The notes beneath the pieces were generated by a model. That model worked only from the letters and a program-made list of their open reading frames with translations. It ran no database searches and had not been told where the DNA came from. Both the position numbers and the translations under genes were made by a program. Source: Mactromeris polynyma (Eukaryota; Mollusca; Bivalvia; Venerida; Mactridae). Taken from it: a DNA stretch of 64,000 nucleotides. This document shows positions 28,501-37,391 of this stretch, piece after piece. Where the stretch lies: positions 4,900,807-4,964,806 of the forward strand of contig JASFXZ010000003.1 in NCBI GenBank assembly GCA_032209605.1, written 5' to 3'. Positions within the stretch are counted from its first letter, which is position 1. Each line of letters opens with the position of its first letter.

Positions 28501-31268
28501 AACATGGGGGTTAACATGAACAAACAGTGAGTGTGAAACTGTACACAAATAAACAGTAATTATAAATGTACTTTAGATCTTAGCTTCCCAGATGAATGTT
28601 TTTTTACATTTATATTCCGCGAACGACTAAAACACCAAAATCATCGGTGTAATAACTCATTTTCTGTCAATAAGGAATATATAGATGATAAAATAGAAAC
28701 AAAACTGAGAAACATTCAGTAATCTCTAGCATACATAGTAATCATCAATAACAGACGTAAGTATGAAAGATTCGAATTTAGAACTTCGAGACAATCTCAA
28801 GGTTTTCAGTCGTCTGAGAACTTGTTACATCAAATCAATTATATTTTCCCAGATTTTAAATTTAATCTCATTTCGCGTGACTGGATAGTCCTCTGAATGA
28901 GATCATGAATAAATTCATTTAGAATAAGAAAAAAAACAGCAAGGTTTTCCCCACAATCACGCTATGAACAGCTGATTCAGCGAGCTGATCTTGGTGTATT
29001 TGTTGAATCACTAATGATTTCAGATTAATCACAATATACAGTAAAACCTCAGTAATAAGACCACCTTTGGGACTCTTGAAAACCAGTCTTCTTATTGAGT
29101 TGGTTTTAATATTGAGGTTAAACAAAAGGCAAAATAGAGTAAATGGAATTGAAAATTGTGTTCGTAATTATGAGGTGGTCTTATTATTGAGTCGGTCTTT
29201 AGGTGAGGTTTTACCAGTATTAAGAGGAGGGGCTGTACTACATCTATTTTGATTGTTTTTCTTGAAAACGTCATGAAATGTTTAGGTTTTGTGTATTAAA
29301 GGTCTGTGAACATGTGGTGTGTCGGTTATTAATTTCGCTCATTAAGTATGGAAGTTATAGACACAGTCCGGTTAATTCTGGATCATCCCTCGTATATTAA
29401 CATCAAGTTCCGTATAACTAACACCATTAAGTGTTAAGCGTGTATATACCGACGCGATCCTACACAGTATGTAGCGGGCATACCTTATCACAAAGGAGTG
29501 TCGGGGGTTTATTAATTAAAAACCTCACTCAGCAATCACTGACAAATGAGCTTCAAAAACAGCTTATATCAATTTCAGTAGTAAAATGAAATATTCCAGA
29601 TGCCTGGCCTGGCGTTAATTATCTACAAAGTAAATGATCTGTATAAATCTTGGAGCGGCGCTAGCGTTATTTATGTATACAGCATAGTTTCAAAAAATAT
29701 CATCTTAATGGGCTCCGTAAAAAAACAAACCTAACTTTTATGACCCCTCTACATATTAACGCGCCTAATTCATCATGTGACCAGGGAGCTAATTGCATAT
29801 TAAATATTTACGAGAACTGGTAAATACACAGAATGCCAAATCGTACATAAAGGGTGTCAAACGTATGCCAAATGATCTAAAATGCGCTGGCAATCCCCAA
29901 CTCTTCGAGGCAATAAAATATTCATTTGGACTTTGCAGAGTGAGAGGATCGATACAAAACTTCCCCTATACGTGACACTTAATCATTGTCTGCTGCTTTG
30001 TGAAAACATGCCTTTGTAACATTCAGAGATTATTTAAACGACCGTTTATTTCTGTATATCAGTTTAAATGACGCCATCCCAACCCCCTTAAACTTGCGAT
30101 TTTTGTTTACTTAAATATTTAAATATCAGACTGGAACCAAATATTTCTACAACAGTAAAACGCACCTGTCCAGCACGAGTTCCTCTAATTGATTTAGATC
30201 ACAAGCTATATATTCCAGTGCGGCGTCTGTGACACGCGGACACCATGAGAGGTCAAGGACACGAAGTTTCCGGAGATTTTCGGCAATGAGTTCAACACCA
30301 TCGTCTGTGATCTTACTACAACCCGACAAACTTAGAATAGTCAAATTTGGCAAAGAATGAACTATATTCACCACCCCGTGGTTTGTTATTTCCCAACATG
30401 ACTGTAATCTGAGAATACACAGGGTATAACTTTGCTTAGCACTAAAAAACGCGAGGGCAGCGTCTGTCACGTGGTATGCTTGGAGGTTAAACTCGTACAG
30501 CGAGGGTAATAGCTGAGAAACAGCACCTATAGTGTCGTCTGCTACATTAATACAATCACTTACACTTAAAGATACTATTTTGGGATTCAAACACGACCAT
30601 AAACCAGTTTCAGTCAATTCATTACATCCGGAAATCTCCAGACGATAAATCCCAGAAAGTCTCTTAAACAGAACTTCCAACCCTGAATCGGTCACGTTTG
30701 AACACCTGAGACACACCGAACGTATCTGCTTTTTGCAGTTTGAGAAATGATTCACAAAATCTGCGATGTCTTCATCCGTAGCTCCAAACAAGCAGACTGC
30801 ATCAAAACTTCGTTGTTGCAAGCTTTCATAAAATAAACGACGTGTTTCATCGCGTTTACTTAACTCCCTACACGCAATCACAGGAATCACATTCATCCAA
30901 AATTTTGGCTGATACAAAATATTCTTCCAAGCTTTACATACTTGTGACAATTTTCCTCTTTCTTCTGCTGAGAAAAACATGAAAAACTTAGACAAAAACC
31001 TCTCGTCCAGAAATAAATCCCTCACAACTGTCGGCTGCGTTCGGCCAAACAGGCTTCTAATTTTTCGCGCTATAAGAGGCTTCGGTGATCGCACCATCCT
31101 CTGACCTTGGGCTGATGGTACTGTCGATCCGTTTGTTGTTGTCGTCTGCTTAGTAACAATTTCCTTCGCAGGTGTCGCCTGCGACGGCTGTTGGGTCTGC
31201 TCTCTGTGTAATCTCAATCCTCGAATGCCATTTGATATTTCCATATACGCCTTTCTAATGGTCGACAT
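4388..31268 (-). CDS. FBXL16: FBXL16: F-box and leucine-rich-repeat protein 16 (join of three exons, 466 aa)
   Basis: This is the joined CDS, minus strand: 31268-30166, 7436-7288, 4536-4388. The junction phases agree (exon lengths 1103, 149 and 149 bp give 467 codons including TGA). The start is the first ATG after an in-frame TAG; five residues further upstream are open only from a TTG. The first 80 residues are disordered and rich in T/Q/S. A divergent F-box follows at about 85-125 (hallmark SQVCKAW then LYQPKFW), then tandem LRRs from about 180 to the end with repeats such as [20 protein letters not shown], closing on ELTNCPSAT and PRC-M-I-L-D. Human FBXL16 is about 479 aa with the same order and last residues, so this looks complete. 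Family knowledge: FBXL proteins are substrate receptors of SCF ubiquitin ligases. Vertebrate FBXL16 is atypical, reported to act through PP2A-B55 and to associate poorly with the cullin core. A possible polyadenylation signal lies at 3797-3802. Confidence 0.93.
4577..4917. repeat. Diverged minisatellite, about 62-bp unit
   Basis: Recurring blocks are GATGGTGTCCCAATTAA, then GTTAGATATATCGGTGGACC, then AGTTATTGTTATCAAAAGTT. About five copies are present. One is shortened to about 32 bp, and the later copies are diverged or carry insertions. The array starts about 40 bp from the acceptor of the last FBXL16 exon. Confidence 0.8.
6957..7103. mobile_element. Family E palindromic element, copy 1
   Basis: The left arm is GATTGTCACAAGTTCT...GAGTTATCTCCCTTTATCC and the right arm is its imperfect reverse complement, ending CTCGTGACACTCT. 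The two arms flank a short TATA-rich centre. Other copies or halves lie at 12398-12516, 35991-36056, 36330-36405 and 44989-45058. The AGTTATCTCCC core is one I associate with molluscan repeats. Confidence 0.6.
7288..7436 (-). CDS. FBXL16: FBXL16 exon 2 (LRR segment)
   Basis: A pyrimidine-rich acceptor ending TTTCAG precedes G-TGC-TCA, which completes the Arg-Cys codons left open by exon 1. The 149-bp exon encodes [18 protein letters not shown], then [15 protein letters not shown] and [10 protein letters not shown], two LRRs typical of FBXL16. It stops at the donor GTAAGT, leaving one base for the next glycine codon. An open frame continues on both sides of these splice sites, but that flanking translation is intron. 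Confidence 0.93.
7590..7690 (-). mobile_element. Retroelement R terminal fragment, copy 1
   Basis: Read on the minus strand this carries TGTGGCGTTCCCTGAAGC followed by AATTTATTCTCTC. It is preceded by sequence matching the copy at 47805-47892 (GGACTGTT...GAGGTCT...GAGGCATTGTCTT). The same terminus sits at the end of the reverse-transcriptase fragment at 60233, so this is a short 5'-truncated insertion or terminal remnant of that element. Confidence 0.6.
8611..8702. repeat. Two-copy tandem duplication, 46-bp unit
   Basis: The unit starting TGTCGGAATTGACCGAATGC and continuing GATAAATACGAATTGATCC is repeated once, with a single A/G difference. It is a small, recent tandem duplication with no coding significance seen. 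Confidence 0.85.
9425..9761. mobile_element. Candidate inverted-repeat element (family G)
   Basis: The left terminus GTTTGTTTCAGGTTTC is matched exactly by GAAACCTGAAACAAAC at the right end. Inner arms share a CCGACCTACC motif. It is about 337 bp long with no coding capacity. A single copy was noticed in the window. Confidence 0.6.
12398..12516. mobile_element. Family E palindromic element, copy 2
   Basis: It contains GGAGATTGTCACGAGTTATC, then TCTCCCTTTATAC. The opposing arm GTGATAAAGTGAAAGAACTT ends TTGACAATTTCC. It is more diverged than copy 1. Confidence 0.55.
12602..12773 (-). mobile_element. Family A MITE, copy 1
   Basis: CAGTAAAAC at the left and TGAGGTGTTACTG at the right are flanked by TA. 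The interior contains the family signature of a gapped GGTGGTCTTATTATTGAGG. It is reverse-oriented relative to the copies at 18136 and 35788. Confidence 0.7.
13093..13310. mobile_element. Family D inverted-repeat element, copy 2
   Basis: It matches the copy at 3509-3691: the outer ends are GAGCGTTGCT and AGCGGCGCTC. Inner arms carry TGACGTCATTTCAAGAAAAC and GTTTTCTGGAAATGACGTCA. No open reading frame is present. Confidence 0.65.
14099..14276 (-). mobile_element. Family A MITE, copy 2
   Basis: The ends are CAGTAAACCCTCACATAAAG and ATCGAGGTTTCACTG, with TA on both flanks. The interior is diverged but keeps AGACCA and GGTGGTC blocks. Confidence 0.65.
14848..14980 (-). mobile_element. Family B MITE fragment (copy 1)
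   Basis: It begins AGTCGGACCTTGTTTATTCG and follows the intact copy at 42205-42382 through the CATCCGAAATAA and CGTCGAATTGAA blocks. It then breaks off near TATTCGATTATG, so the far end is lost. Confidence 0.6.
15601..15724. repeat. Bivalve-type interspersed repeat fragment
   Basis: It contains TGGTCCCAAGTGACACAG, then TGACAAACATTCTGACC, then AATTTACTGAAGATTGGAT and TGTTCACACGTGTGGGC. I recall closely similar wording in repeats spread through bivalve genomes. Only one copy was noticed here. Confidence 0.45.
16054..16219 (-). mobile_element. Family A MITE, copy 3
   Basis: Diverged ends read CAATAAAAACCCACTTAAAG and TATTCAGATATTTTTG. The interior keeps CACCTCAATAATAAGACC and AAGGGTGGTCTTATTATT. 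Confidence 0.6.
17112..17280. mobile_element. Family C MITE, copy 1
   Basis: Terminal CAGTGCAC...CTCTCTTGAGCAACAACC faces GGTGTTGCTCTGGAGAGGTT and GCACTG at the right end. A subterminal block reading CTCTAGAGCAATAACCTCTC recurs in the other copies (24653-24765, 24962-25131, 25318-25478, about 38500-38600). Confidence 0.65.
18136..18313 (+). mobile_element. Family A MITE, copy 4
   Basis: It begins CAGTAAAACCTCAATAATAA and ends AAGTGAGGTTAACTG. The TA dinucleotides at both flanks fit a TA target-site duplication. Size and interior match the family. Confidence 0.75.
20442..21003. repeat. Minisatellite, 41-bp unit, about 13-14 copies
   Basis: The unit is ACTTAGATAGTAAATATGTA followed by GTCAACAGTGCTGGTACGTT and A. 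Neighbouring copies differ at a few positions (ATGTAG/ACGTAG, CAACAG/CACTAG, GTAA/GTTA). The last two copies are diverged and carry a small insertion. Copies lack a spacer/repeat alternation. Confidence 0.95.
21750..21812 (-). mobile_element. Retroelement R terminal fragment, copy 2
   Basis: GAGAGAAAATAAGTTGCTAC is followed by AGGGAACGCCACATAC, the same terminus as at 60233 and 7590. Little else of the element is retained. Confidence 0.55.
23971..24237 (+). mobile_element. Family A MITE, copy 5, internally expanded
   Basis: The left end GAGTAAAACCTCAGTAATAA and right end CGTGAGGTTTAACTG enclose an interior in which the segment GATATTGAGGTTAATTAAGG / TTATTATTGAGGTGGTCTTA is repeated. The copy is about 267 bp instead of about 180 bp. 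Confidence 0.75.
24491..24650 (+). mobile_element. Family A MITE, copy 6
   Basis: It begins CAGTAAAACCTCAATAATAA and ends TAAGTGAGGTTTTACAG. TA follows it. A family C element starts within a few bases of its right end. Confidence 0.75.
24653..24765. mobile_element. Family C MITE, copy 2 (5' end diverged)
   Basis: It retains CTCTAGAACAACAACCTCTC and GGGTGTTGCTCTGTACAGG before the terminal TTGCACTG plus TA. The left terminus is diverged or truncated where it meets the family A copy. Confidence 0.6.
24962..25131. mobile_element. Family C MITE, copy 3
   Basis: It has left CAGTGAACCCCTTAAGAG and right TCTCTGGAAAGGTTGCACTG with TA on both sides. The middle keeps CTCTATAGCAACAACGCCTC. Confidence 0.65.
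25318..25478. mobile_element. Family C MITE, copy 4
   Basis: It runs from CAGCAACCCTCCATTGAGCA to CTCTAGAGAGGTTGTACTG. The following TA is shared with the family A copy that starts at 25481, so the two elements abut exactly. Confidence 0.7.
25481..25580 (+). mobile_element. Family A MITE, copy 7, internally deleted
   Basis: CAGTAAAACCCTTACAATAA opens a 100-bp copy. The middle of the consensus is missing. It ends GTCATTCAGTGTGGTTG before a TATATA run. Confidence 0.65.
28316..28493 (+). mobile_element. Family B MITE, copy 2 (intact)
   Basis: Left CAGTCGGACCTCGATCATTC and right CGAACAAACGAGATCCGACTG are imperfect inverted repeats flanked by TA. The interior has CATTTCAATTCGACGAGC and ATCGGGACCTGATATTTAG. 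It is 178 bp and non-coding. Confidence 0.8.
29039..29217 (+). mobile_element. Family A MITE, copy 8
   Basis: It starts CAGTAAAACCTCAGTAATAA and ends AGGTGAGGTTTTACCAG, with TA flanks. The interior matches the family consensus. Confidence 0.75.
30166..31268 (-). CDS. FBXL16: FBXL16 exon 1 (start, F-box, most LRRs)
   Basis: This exon encodes residues 1-367 plus two bases of codon 368. It ends at GAC AG before the donor GTGCGT, which splits the arginine codon of the LDRC motif. Reading on past the donor gives a stop after a few codons, so the frame must continue by splicing. The protein up to this point matches FBXL16 through the repeat ending in LEELVLDRC. The exon contains the full disordered N-terminus, the F-box and about six LRRs. 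Confidence 0.95.
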
Positions 31269-32480
31269 GTTCAAATTATCCAATACTTCAATTCCCAGAC
31301 CAATAGTGAACTAATTTGACGAACAATTAACCCATGGTGTTTCCATTATGTCCAAGAGCTCACGAAGCCGTTTACTCAAACACAAGGTTATCACAGTATC
31401 TGAACGCAACGCTTCATTTGTTATTTACTCCGCGGATATGAAAGCACCCTTTTCTCAGTAGAAAAACAAGTCAAGTCCATTCATAATCCATATGCCTTTA
31501 CAATTTTCCAATGTTTTGTCTTTCCATTTGATCGAAACAGTAGCTGTATCACAGGCGAATATTATCAATACCAATGGCTTAGTTTTACAAGAACAGGCAC
31601 TGATAGGGAGTAGCTTAAATATTCCACAGTATCGGCAGAAGAAAATCCATATCGGAAAGTTTTCTTATAGAACCAAGCGTGTTACCAGCGTTCTAGAGAC
31701 TAACGGAATGATCACTGTACAAAATATTAACTTAGATGGTCGATGAATTGATTTCAGCATTGTCCTCTTAAAGGCGAACACACCGATCATAAACAACAAT
31801 AATATCTACATGTATATACGAGCGGAGTCAAGTACATTGTTTGATGCTTCGAGTCATTAAAACTGTTAAACGGACCAATAGGGGCGCACGATGCGAGTGG
31901 AGTAAGGGACGCAACTCGAAATTCGTTTTAATAATATTGCCCATTGAATTAAATCATATTGGTATAAATATAATACTATAAAACTTATAGCATATTTTTA
32001 TGTACAACGTATATTACAATTTTATTTTGAGATCGGTGTATACCAATTACTGCTTTCTTATATATCGTAAATATCAGGTAAGAACAACATTACAATTTCT
32101 GTATGAAACGTCATCGAACTTGAATGATTTTTTTTTTACTATCTGCACTCGACATGCAAATTGTTATAAGGAACATTAAGACAATGGCATTTGAATTCCT
32201 CGATGACCTTTACAGCTAACAGGGTCCCTTTGAACCATTTGATGGCCATAAATGGTATTTGTGATATTTACAACATTTAGACACTATACGTACATACTGT
32301 GATGGGTGCGATATATTCTTTTACAACGACAAAGAACTAGAAATAGTAAAGTACTTACCTAGGTAAACTAATCCTACTGGGTGGTCATTTAAAAACATTT
32401 GAAACGCTCAATGCTCTAAAGCAATGTTTAAACTACAGTCGTATTTCATCCAGTTTCCCACTTTTTTACGTTAGTCATAT
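31269..32480. promoter_or_regulatory. FBXL16 upstream region (5' UTR/promoter expected)
   Basis: This lies directly upstream of the FBXL16 start codon. An in-frame TAG sits a short way upstream of the ATG. No TATA box or upstream exon can be singled out. A plus-strand 84-codon open frame (31492-31746) has no recognisable content. The remainder is AT-rich and unassigned. Confidence 0.4.
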
Positions 32481-33130
32481 TTTGTCATTGTTGATAAATT
32501 GATACTTCCAATATTGAATTACGGTTCTGAAAAATGGGGATTTGACAGTGCCAAACTATTAGAACGTAGTCATTTACATGTCTTAAAACATTCCAAAACA
32601 TTCCATGAGTTCTACACAAAACAATTTCAGATACGGTGAATTTAGTCGTAAACCTTAAAACAATGAGAATGGTAAATATTATACGTTTTTGGTGTAAGTA
32701 GTGATGAAACTTATCTATAAAACCTTGTTCAATGTGATAAGTAAAACAACTGTGAGAAAACTTGGATTTTATGAAGTTTGGTGAAAACACGGAGTAAATA
32801 ATGTAGAATATTTCCAAAGAATGAGTTAACGAGGTATTTATTCAAGACATAACCGTACCATTCGACAGGAGCTAGCTAATACACATTATCTTCAGAATTT
32901 GGTTTTAAACGATATTTAGATTTTGTAAAAAACTCGTTCAGAATTGCATTATCTAGACTACGCATTATCGTCTCACAGATTAGAAACTGAAACAGAAAGA
33001 TGACGTAAATCTCATAATTCACAAGGACCGAACGTAAATGTTAACTATGTAACACATTAGAGGACGAATTTCATTTCGTTTTAGAATGTCCTTTCACTTC
33101 TACGATTTAAGCAAATATCTCAAATAAACC
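32480..33130 (+). mobile_element. Degraded LINE 3' end (reverse-transcriptase C-terminal part)
   Basis: Across frames and many stops, the plus strand still reads LPILNYGSEKWGFDSAKLLE near 32505. Near 33050 it reads TERKC-LCNTLEDEFHFVLEC. These are the post-RT hallmarks of a CR1-like LINE: the L-YG-E-W motif and a terminal C-C-EDE-H-C zinc-knuckle-like segment. There are numerous stops and frameshifts, so it is an old dead copy. It belongs to a different lineage from the LINE at 58.9-63.1 kb. Confidence 0.6.
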
Positions 33131-33284
33131 CCCAGCGGGAGCGTTTCATCATGCAGACACACACTTTTAAAATCATAAATCAAAATGTGGAGATGCTTGT
33201 ACGAATATCCTGAGGGAATATTTTAGATTCCCTGGAACAATATTGCATTTTCGGAACACATATGAATGCAACTTTATTCACGTT

Positions 33285-33972
33285 ATGGGACGTTTAAATG
33301 ACGCTCAACGTCATAAAGCCATCTGTAAGGTAGCAGGGGGATGTCATATTATGCTGTAGCTCGTAGTATGCATTATTCTCAATCCACGATCATGTGGTTA
33401 ATTAGACGAAACCAAAACACAGGCTCTGTTGCTGATCTTCTACGATGGACGCAAGATCAGTGGAAATGTGTTCTTTTCACTAACGAGTCCAGGTTTTGTA
33501 TAGATATGCTGCATGGGAGGCGCAAGGGGTGGCGTCACCGAGGTGAGCGTTAGGCAGACTGCTGCGTCTGACATTATGCACGATGGGGAGAGAGCAGTGT
33601 AATGGTGTGGGCCGGTGTATCACGGCAACACAAACCACTTCTTAAAAAGTGGTTGGATGCAGTCTGGCAGCTCGACGATACGTTGACGAAATCTTGGAAC
33701 CGCGCGTTGTGTCCTATTTTCGAGATCACCGTGACGTCACGTAGTTTCAGCAGGACAACGCTACGCCATATTCAACCAGAATAACGACTGATTTCCTGGA
33801 TGAAAACAACGTTCAAGTTCTGCCCTGGCCATTGTTTTCGCCAGATCTGAGCCCCATTGAGCATTGATGTGAACAGCTTGGGTGGCGAGTGTACAAAGGA
33901 GGTCCCGTCATGAACAACAATGCACAGTTAGCACAGGCTCAGATGGACGAGTCTGCCATTACTATTAAATAG
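33285..33972 (+). mobile_element. Tc1-like transposase pseudogene
   Basis: The remnant begins MGRLNDAQRHKAI, a Tc1 helix-turn-helix start, and shifts frame into YYAVARSMHYSQSTIMWLIR and NTGSVADL. It then jumps straight to W-K-CVLFTNESRF, so the second DNA-binding half and linker (roughly 250-300 bp in the family) are deleted. Downstream are GRRKGWRHRGER, SVMVWAGVS, a DNATPY-type block where family members have DNARPH, and LPWPLFSPDLSPIEH, with a stop replacing the next Trp. Of the DDE triad, the first Asp is changed to Asn (TNESRF for TDESRF); the other two acidic residues remain. At least two frameshifts and two stops make it inactive. No terminal inverted repeats were identified. Confidence 0.8.
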
Positions 33973-35787
33973 GTATAAACAGATGATATAAGCCCAGAAC
34001 GTTTATAAAACACTGCCTAGTGATAAAGATCTCAAAGTTTTGATCACCAGATTTGATTTTCGCTATCATATTTATGTGACTGCGTACATGATTGGCTCTG
34101 TTAAACCGTCCACTATTTTAATGACATAGAACAAACTATTCGATACAAAATTGAATACAAGATACATTATAGTTGAATTCAAAGCTTTGCTGCCAATCTA
34201 TGCACAACCTATTGAACACTGGCCGAATCGGAGACTTCACATATCACCAAGGCATCAAATCATGCATACTCTAGACTTTGCCGACACGACTACATTTTAA
34301 GACACACATGTTATTGATAGTACCAAACACGGTTGTAGCAGACGGGCAGATGTTGTGCGTTGGAAATTGATTTTCTTTCCCAGCTGAAAACATTAAACAA
34401 CGTTTGTAGATTAATTTTCCCCACGGAGAGGTCGACTTAGCCTGATTGTGAAGAAATAAATGAATTATGGGGGATTCTAAGATGCGGTAGAACATGATAT
34501 GATAAAATGAAGTTGTCGTCTGGCGTGTTGGGCTTCGTGGCTCTTATTTCGTCAATATTTCGGCAATGTTCTGTCGAGAAAAGTTTCTTTACAGTCGGAC
34601 TTCGTTAATTTGAATTCTTCAGGTCCAAAATTTTATTTCGAATCATACAAATTTGTTTCGAATATCCCATTTCAATTCGACGTGCCAAAGAAGATTATTC
34701 GGGACTTGATATTTATTTCGGATGATCACAAGTATTCGGATAGAAGGTGGACGAATAAACGAGGTTCGACTGTATATAGTTACACATAGGAAAGTAAAAC
34801 GTGAGGGGTATGGAAACAATCAGAACACACAATATATAGACAGTAAATGTACAGAGAATCGATGGATAGAAAATGAAAAATATCAATAGAAATTATCTAT
34901 AAAACTGTCAAATATTTATATCACAAAATGCGATTACATCGGTGTATTGAAATTCGATATATTGTGATGTTTATTGTTATATCGACACGATTTGCTGCGA
35001 ACAAGGGAATATGGCAAATATGACAACCGAATACTGAAATATTGCTGAGTAATACTTGTTAATGTTTTCTTGATTCAACAAATAGTATTTAATAGTTTTG
35101 AGGCATCATGCCTTAGCTATCTTTACAACGATACCATCGCCTTTAACCCCGTACCTTCTGTATCGTGGCTCCTTGGTGTATGTAAATATCAAATCTACGG
35201 ATCGGTTGTTTAGTAAAGTTCTGCTGTTTACGTTTTCCGTTCTTCCAAGTATAACTCAAATTCGCTATTTCTTTCATTATCGTGTTTACCTAAATATCGA
35301 TTATAGGGGTGTTGTTAACCTATTTATCACATGATATCACATGATATAAACAACCTTCCCACCCTATACCCAATACAATGTATAAATGGATAAATGAAAG
35401 CCTTATCGAACTGGGTTTATACTAATGTGTATTTGTTTACAAACTTGCAAGTTAATGAAACAGTATTGATCATGGAAACAACATTTCTGCCTAATGATCT
35501 CGTACAAATCATATAATCACTGAAAATGTCAGGGGATTTTCGTTACAAATATAAAGGCTTGTTTACTTGAGTAACGTACATAAGTCACAGTGATCCTTGC
35601 TTAAGTCACTCTTGGCAAACTTATGTATTTCATTAACAGTCCAGTTTTCTACAGAAGGAAGGCTTCTACAGAGAGACAGAAACGACTTTAGAAAAGACGT
35701 TATGTTATAACATTATTTTATTTTTTACAGTCGAATGTTAAGATTGAATGTTGCATACTTAATTTCTCTCTATTATTTATATATATA
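33973..35787. other. Non-genic stretch with one family B element
   Basis: Apart from the family B element at 34592-34772, this is AT-rich sequence. Its frames are 78 codons at most, with no recognisable domain, splice structure or RNA gene. Confidence 0.5.
34592..34772 (+). mobile_element. Family B MITE, copy 3
   Basis: Left CAGTCGGACTTCGTTAATTT and right AATAAACGAGGTTCGACTG are flanked by TA. The interior has CATTTCAATTCGACGTGC and GGGACTTGATATTTATTTCG. Confidence 0.78.
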
Positions 35788-35967
35788 CAGTAAAACCTCA
35801 ATAATAAGACCACCATTGGGACACTAAAACTTGTCTTCTTATTGAGGTGGTCTTACTATTGAGGTTGAATAAAGCCGGAGCAAAACAGTGAAAATGAACT
35901 TGAAAATAGTGTTCTTAATTTCGAGATGGTCTTATTATTGAGGTGGTCTTTAAGTGAGGTTTTACTG
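35788..35967 (+). mobile_element. Family A MITE, copy 9 (near-consensus)
   Basis: CAGTAAAACCTCAATAATAA at the left and TAAGTGAGGTTTTACTG at the right form clear terminal inverted repeats between TA dinucleotides. This is one of the best-preserved copies, about 180 bp. Confidence 0.82.
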
Positions 35968-35990
35968 TAGTATTATATATACTTACACAA

Positions 35991-36056
35991 TAGAAAGGAT
36001 AACGGGAGAGAACTCTGGAAGGGATAAAGGGAAAGAAATTGTGACAATCTCCTGTG
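35991..36056 (-). mobile_element. Family E element, right half
   Basis: GGATAACGGGAGAGAACTCT and GGGATAAAGGGAAAGAAATT are followed by GTGACAATCTCCTGTG. This is the reverse complement of the arm seen at 36330-36405. Confidence 0.55.
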
Positions 36057-36329
36057 GTACATGTAATTGAAGCCAAATCGGTTCACACAGAATTTAGAAT
36101 ACTTCGTGTTTTTTTCTGATATATGTGATACGTAAATAATATTTAAACCAATTGTTACATTGTCTTTATTCGGAAATATTTGCTCATAAATTATAACTTT
36201 AGTAGGGTATATGTTTTCGCGTATTAGAATTCAAGAAATCCCCGTAAACCTATGTGACCGACTCAAAACTGTTCAGTGAAAAGCTTAACAGAACGGGCAC
36301 TTTGCTGTGTATAAATGGGGCTTGTAGCT

Positions 36330-36405
36330 CACAGGAGATTGTAAAGAGTTCTCTCCCTTTATCCTTTCTATAGTTTTCTCCCTTTATCGTTTCTATAGTA
36401 TATGC
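36330..36405 (+). mobile_element. Family E element, left half
   Basis: CACAGGAGATTGTAAAGAGT leads into TCTCTCCCTTTATCC twice. It is in opposite orientation to the half at 35991-36056, about 270 bp away, so the two may be ends of one larger foldback or two halves. Confidence 0.55.
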
Positions 36406-36724
36406 TTATAGAATCATCAGGAACTGAACGTTCAATAAATGTTAATCAACTTAAACCATACATTCTTGGTAGAACAATCATTATAGATTGATTTTGAAGT
36501 TTAAGCCTTTTCTTAACAGAACCACATTCTGGGACGTTGACCTAAGCAGGACTGATGGGTCACCAACCACTTACAGATGTGTGCTTCATAAAGCAACATA
36601 GAGATTTCCCGCTTTGCAAGAAACAGACGTATAGGATATTAACTTTACTTTGATATATGAATATCATGAAATACCTTAAATCCTAGTACACTAGTTGGGT
36701 GCAGTGCCATAAAAATGCGTACAC

Positions 36725-36806
36725 TATCGAGGGTTCAACGCAAAACTATCCTAACTCCTATGTATTTGTATAGGAGTTGCGGTAGTCTTGCACTGAACCC
36801 TCGATA
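36725..36806. repeat. 82-bp hairpin-forming inverted repeat
   Basis: The left arm TATCGAGGGTTCAACGC...AACTCCTAT pairs with ATAGGAGTTGCG...GCACTGAACCCTCGATA across an 8-base loop. TA/TAT at both outer ends suggests a very short MITE. Confidence 0.7.
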
Positions 36807-37391
36807 TGGCGGCGAATATTTCGAGGAAAAGTAAATGTCAGAGACATCAAAATCACAAAACGACGTTATGTCGCATGTCCGTATGTCCTGTTATTCATTT
36901 TAATGCTTTTTCAGCAAGTTGTGAGACAGTTCAATATTATTTTGTATACATGTTGAGAAGATGATTATTATACAACACTGAACATTTTGATTTTTATTGT
37001 AAATGTTTTGTTGTTTTACAGCCATAGTTTACGATTTAATGGGTCAACCCTCGTACATGTACGTTGTATCTTAATTAGCCTCATTTTAACAGAAATGCCT
37101 GGAATTTTACCGTAGCGCAGATCAGTGAACTTTGCCATAAGGCAAGTAGGTACGTAATTACTTTCCTATGTGAACCTGTTGTTGATACAATTACGTACTA
37201 ATCAATAGATGGCCGTGTTTAAATCAACGTATGGAAGGTTTCCATGTGAACAATTTTCTACGTATATATACACTCACAAGTACGTGTCATCGTCTTGAAA
37301 ACGTGCATGCATATTACTTAGGTAAATTCATTTGTGCTGCGTAACTATGACTACATACTGCATGGACAAGCAAATGCCCGTATACAGTTGA

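Larger units (their letters stand above)
7437..30165 (-). other. FBXL16: FBXL16 intron 1 (22.7 kb, repeat-rich)
   Basis: The donor is GTGCGT and the acceptor TTTCAG. The intron holds family A-E and G inverted-repeat elements, retroelement ends at about 7.6 and 21.8 kb, the 41-bp minisatellite and scattered AT-rich unique sequence. All open frames inside it are short (108 codons at most) and lack recognisable domains. Stretches with nothing recognised include 7700-8600, 9800-12390, 16240-17110, 18320-20440, 21010-21750, 21820-23970 and 25590-28310. Confidence 0.8.

Noticed and set aside
31269..31283. FBXL16 start 15 bases upstream at TTG
   Set aside because: The codon at 31283 is TTG. The first in-frame ATG after the upstream TAG is at 31268.
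31492..31746. 84-codon plus-strand frame just upstream of FBXL16
   Set aside because: No domain, no conserved context, and a length compatible with chance. It could be reconsidered if transcripts exist.
32485..32817. 110-codon minus-strand frame
   Set aside because: The plus strand here reads as degraded LINE protein; the minus frame is its shadow.
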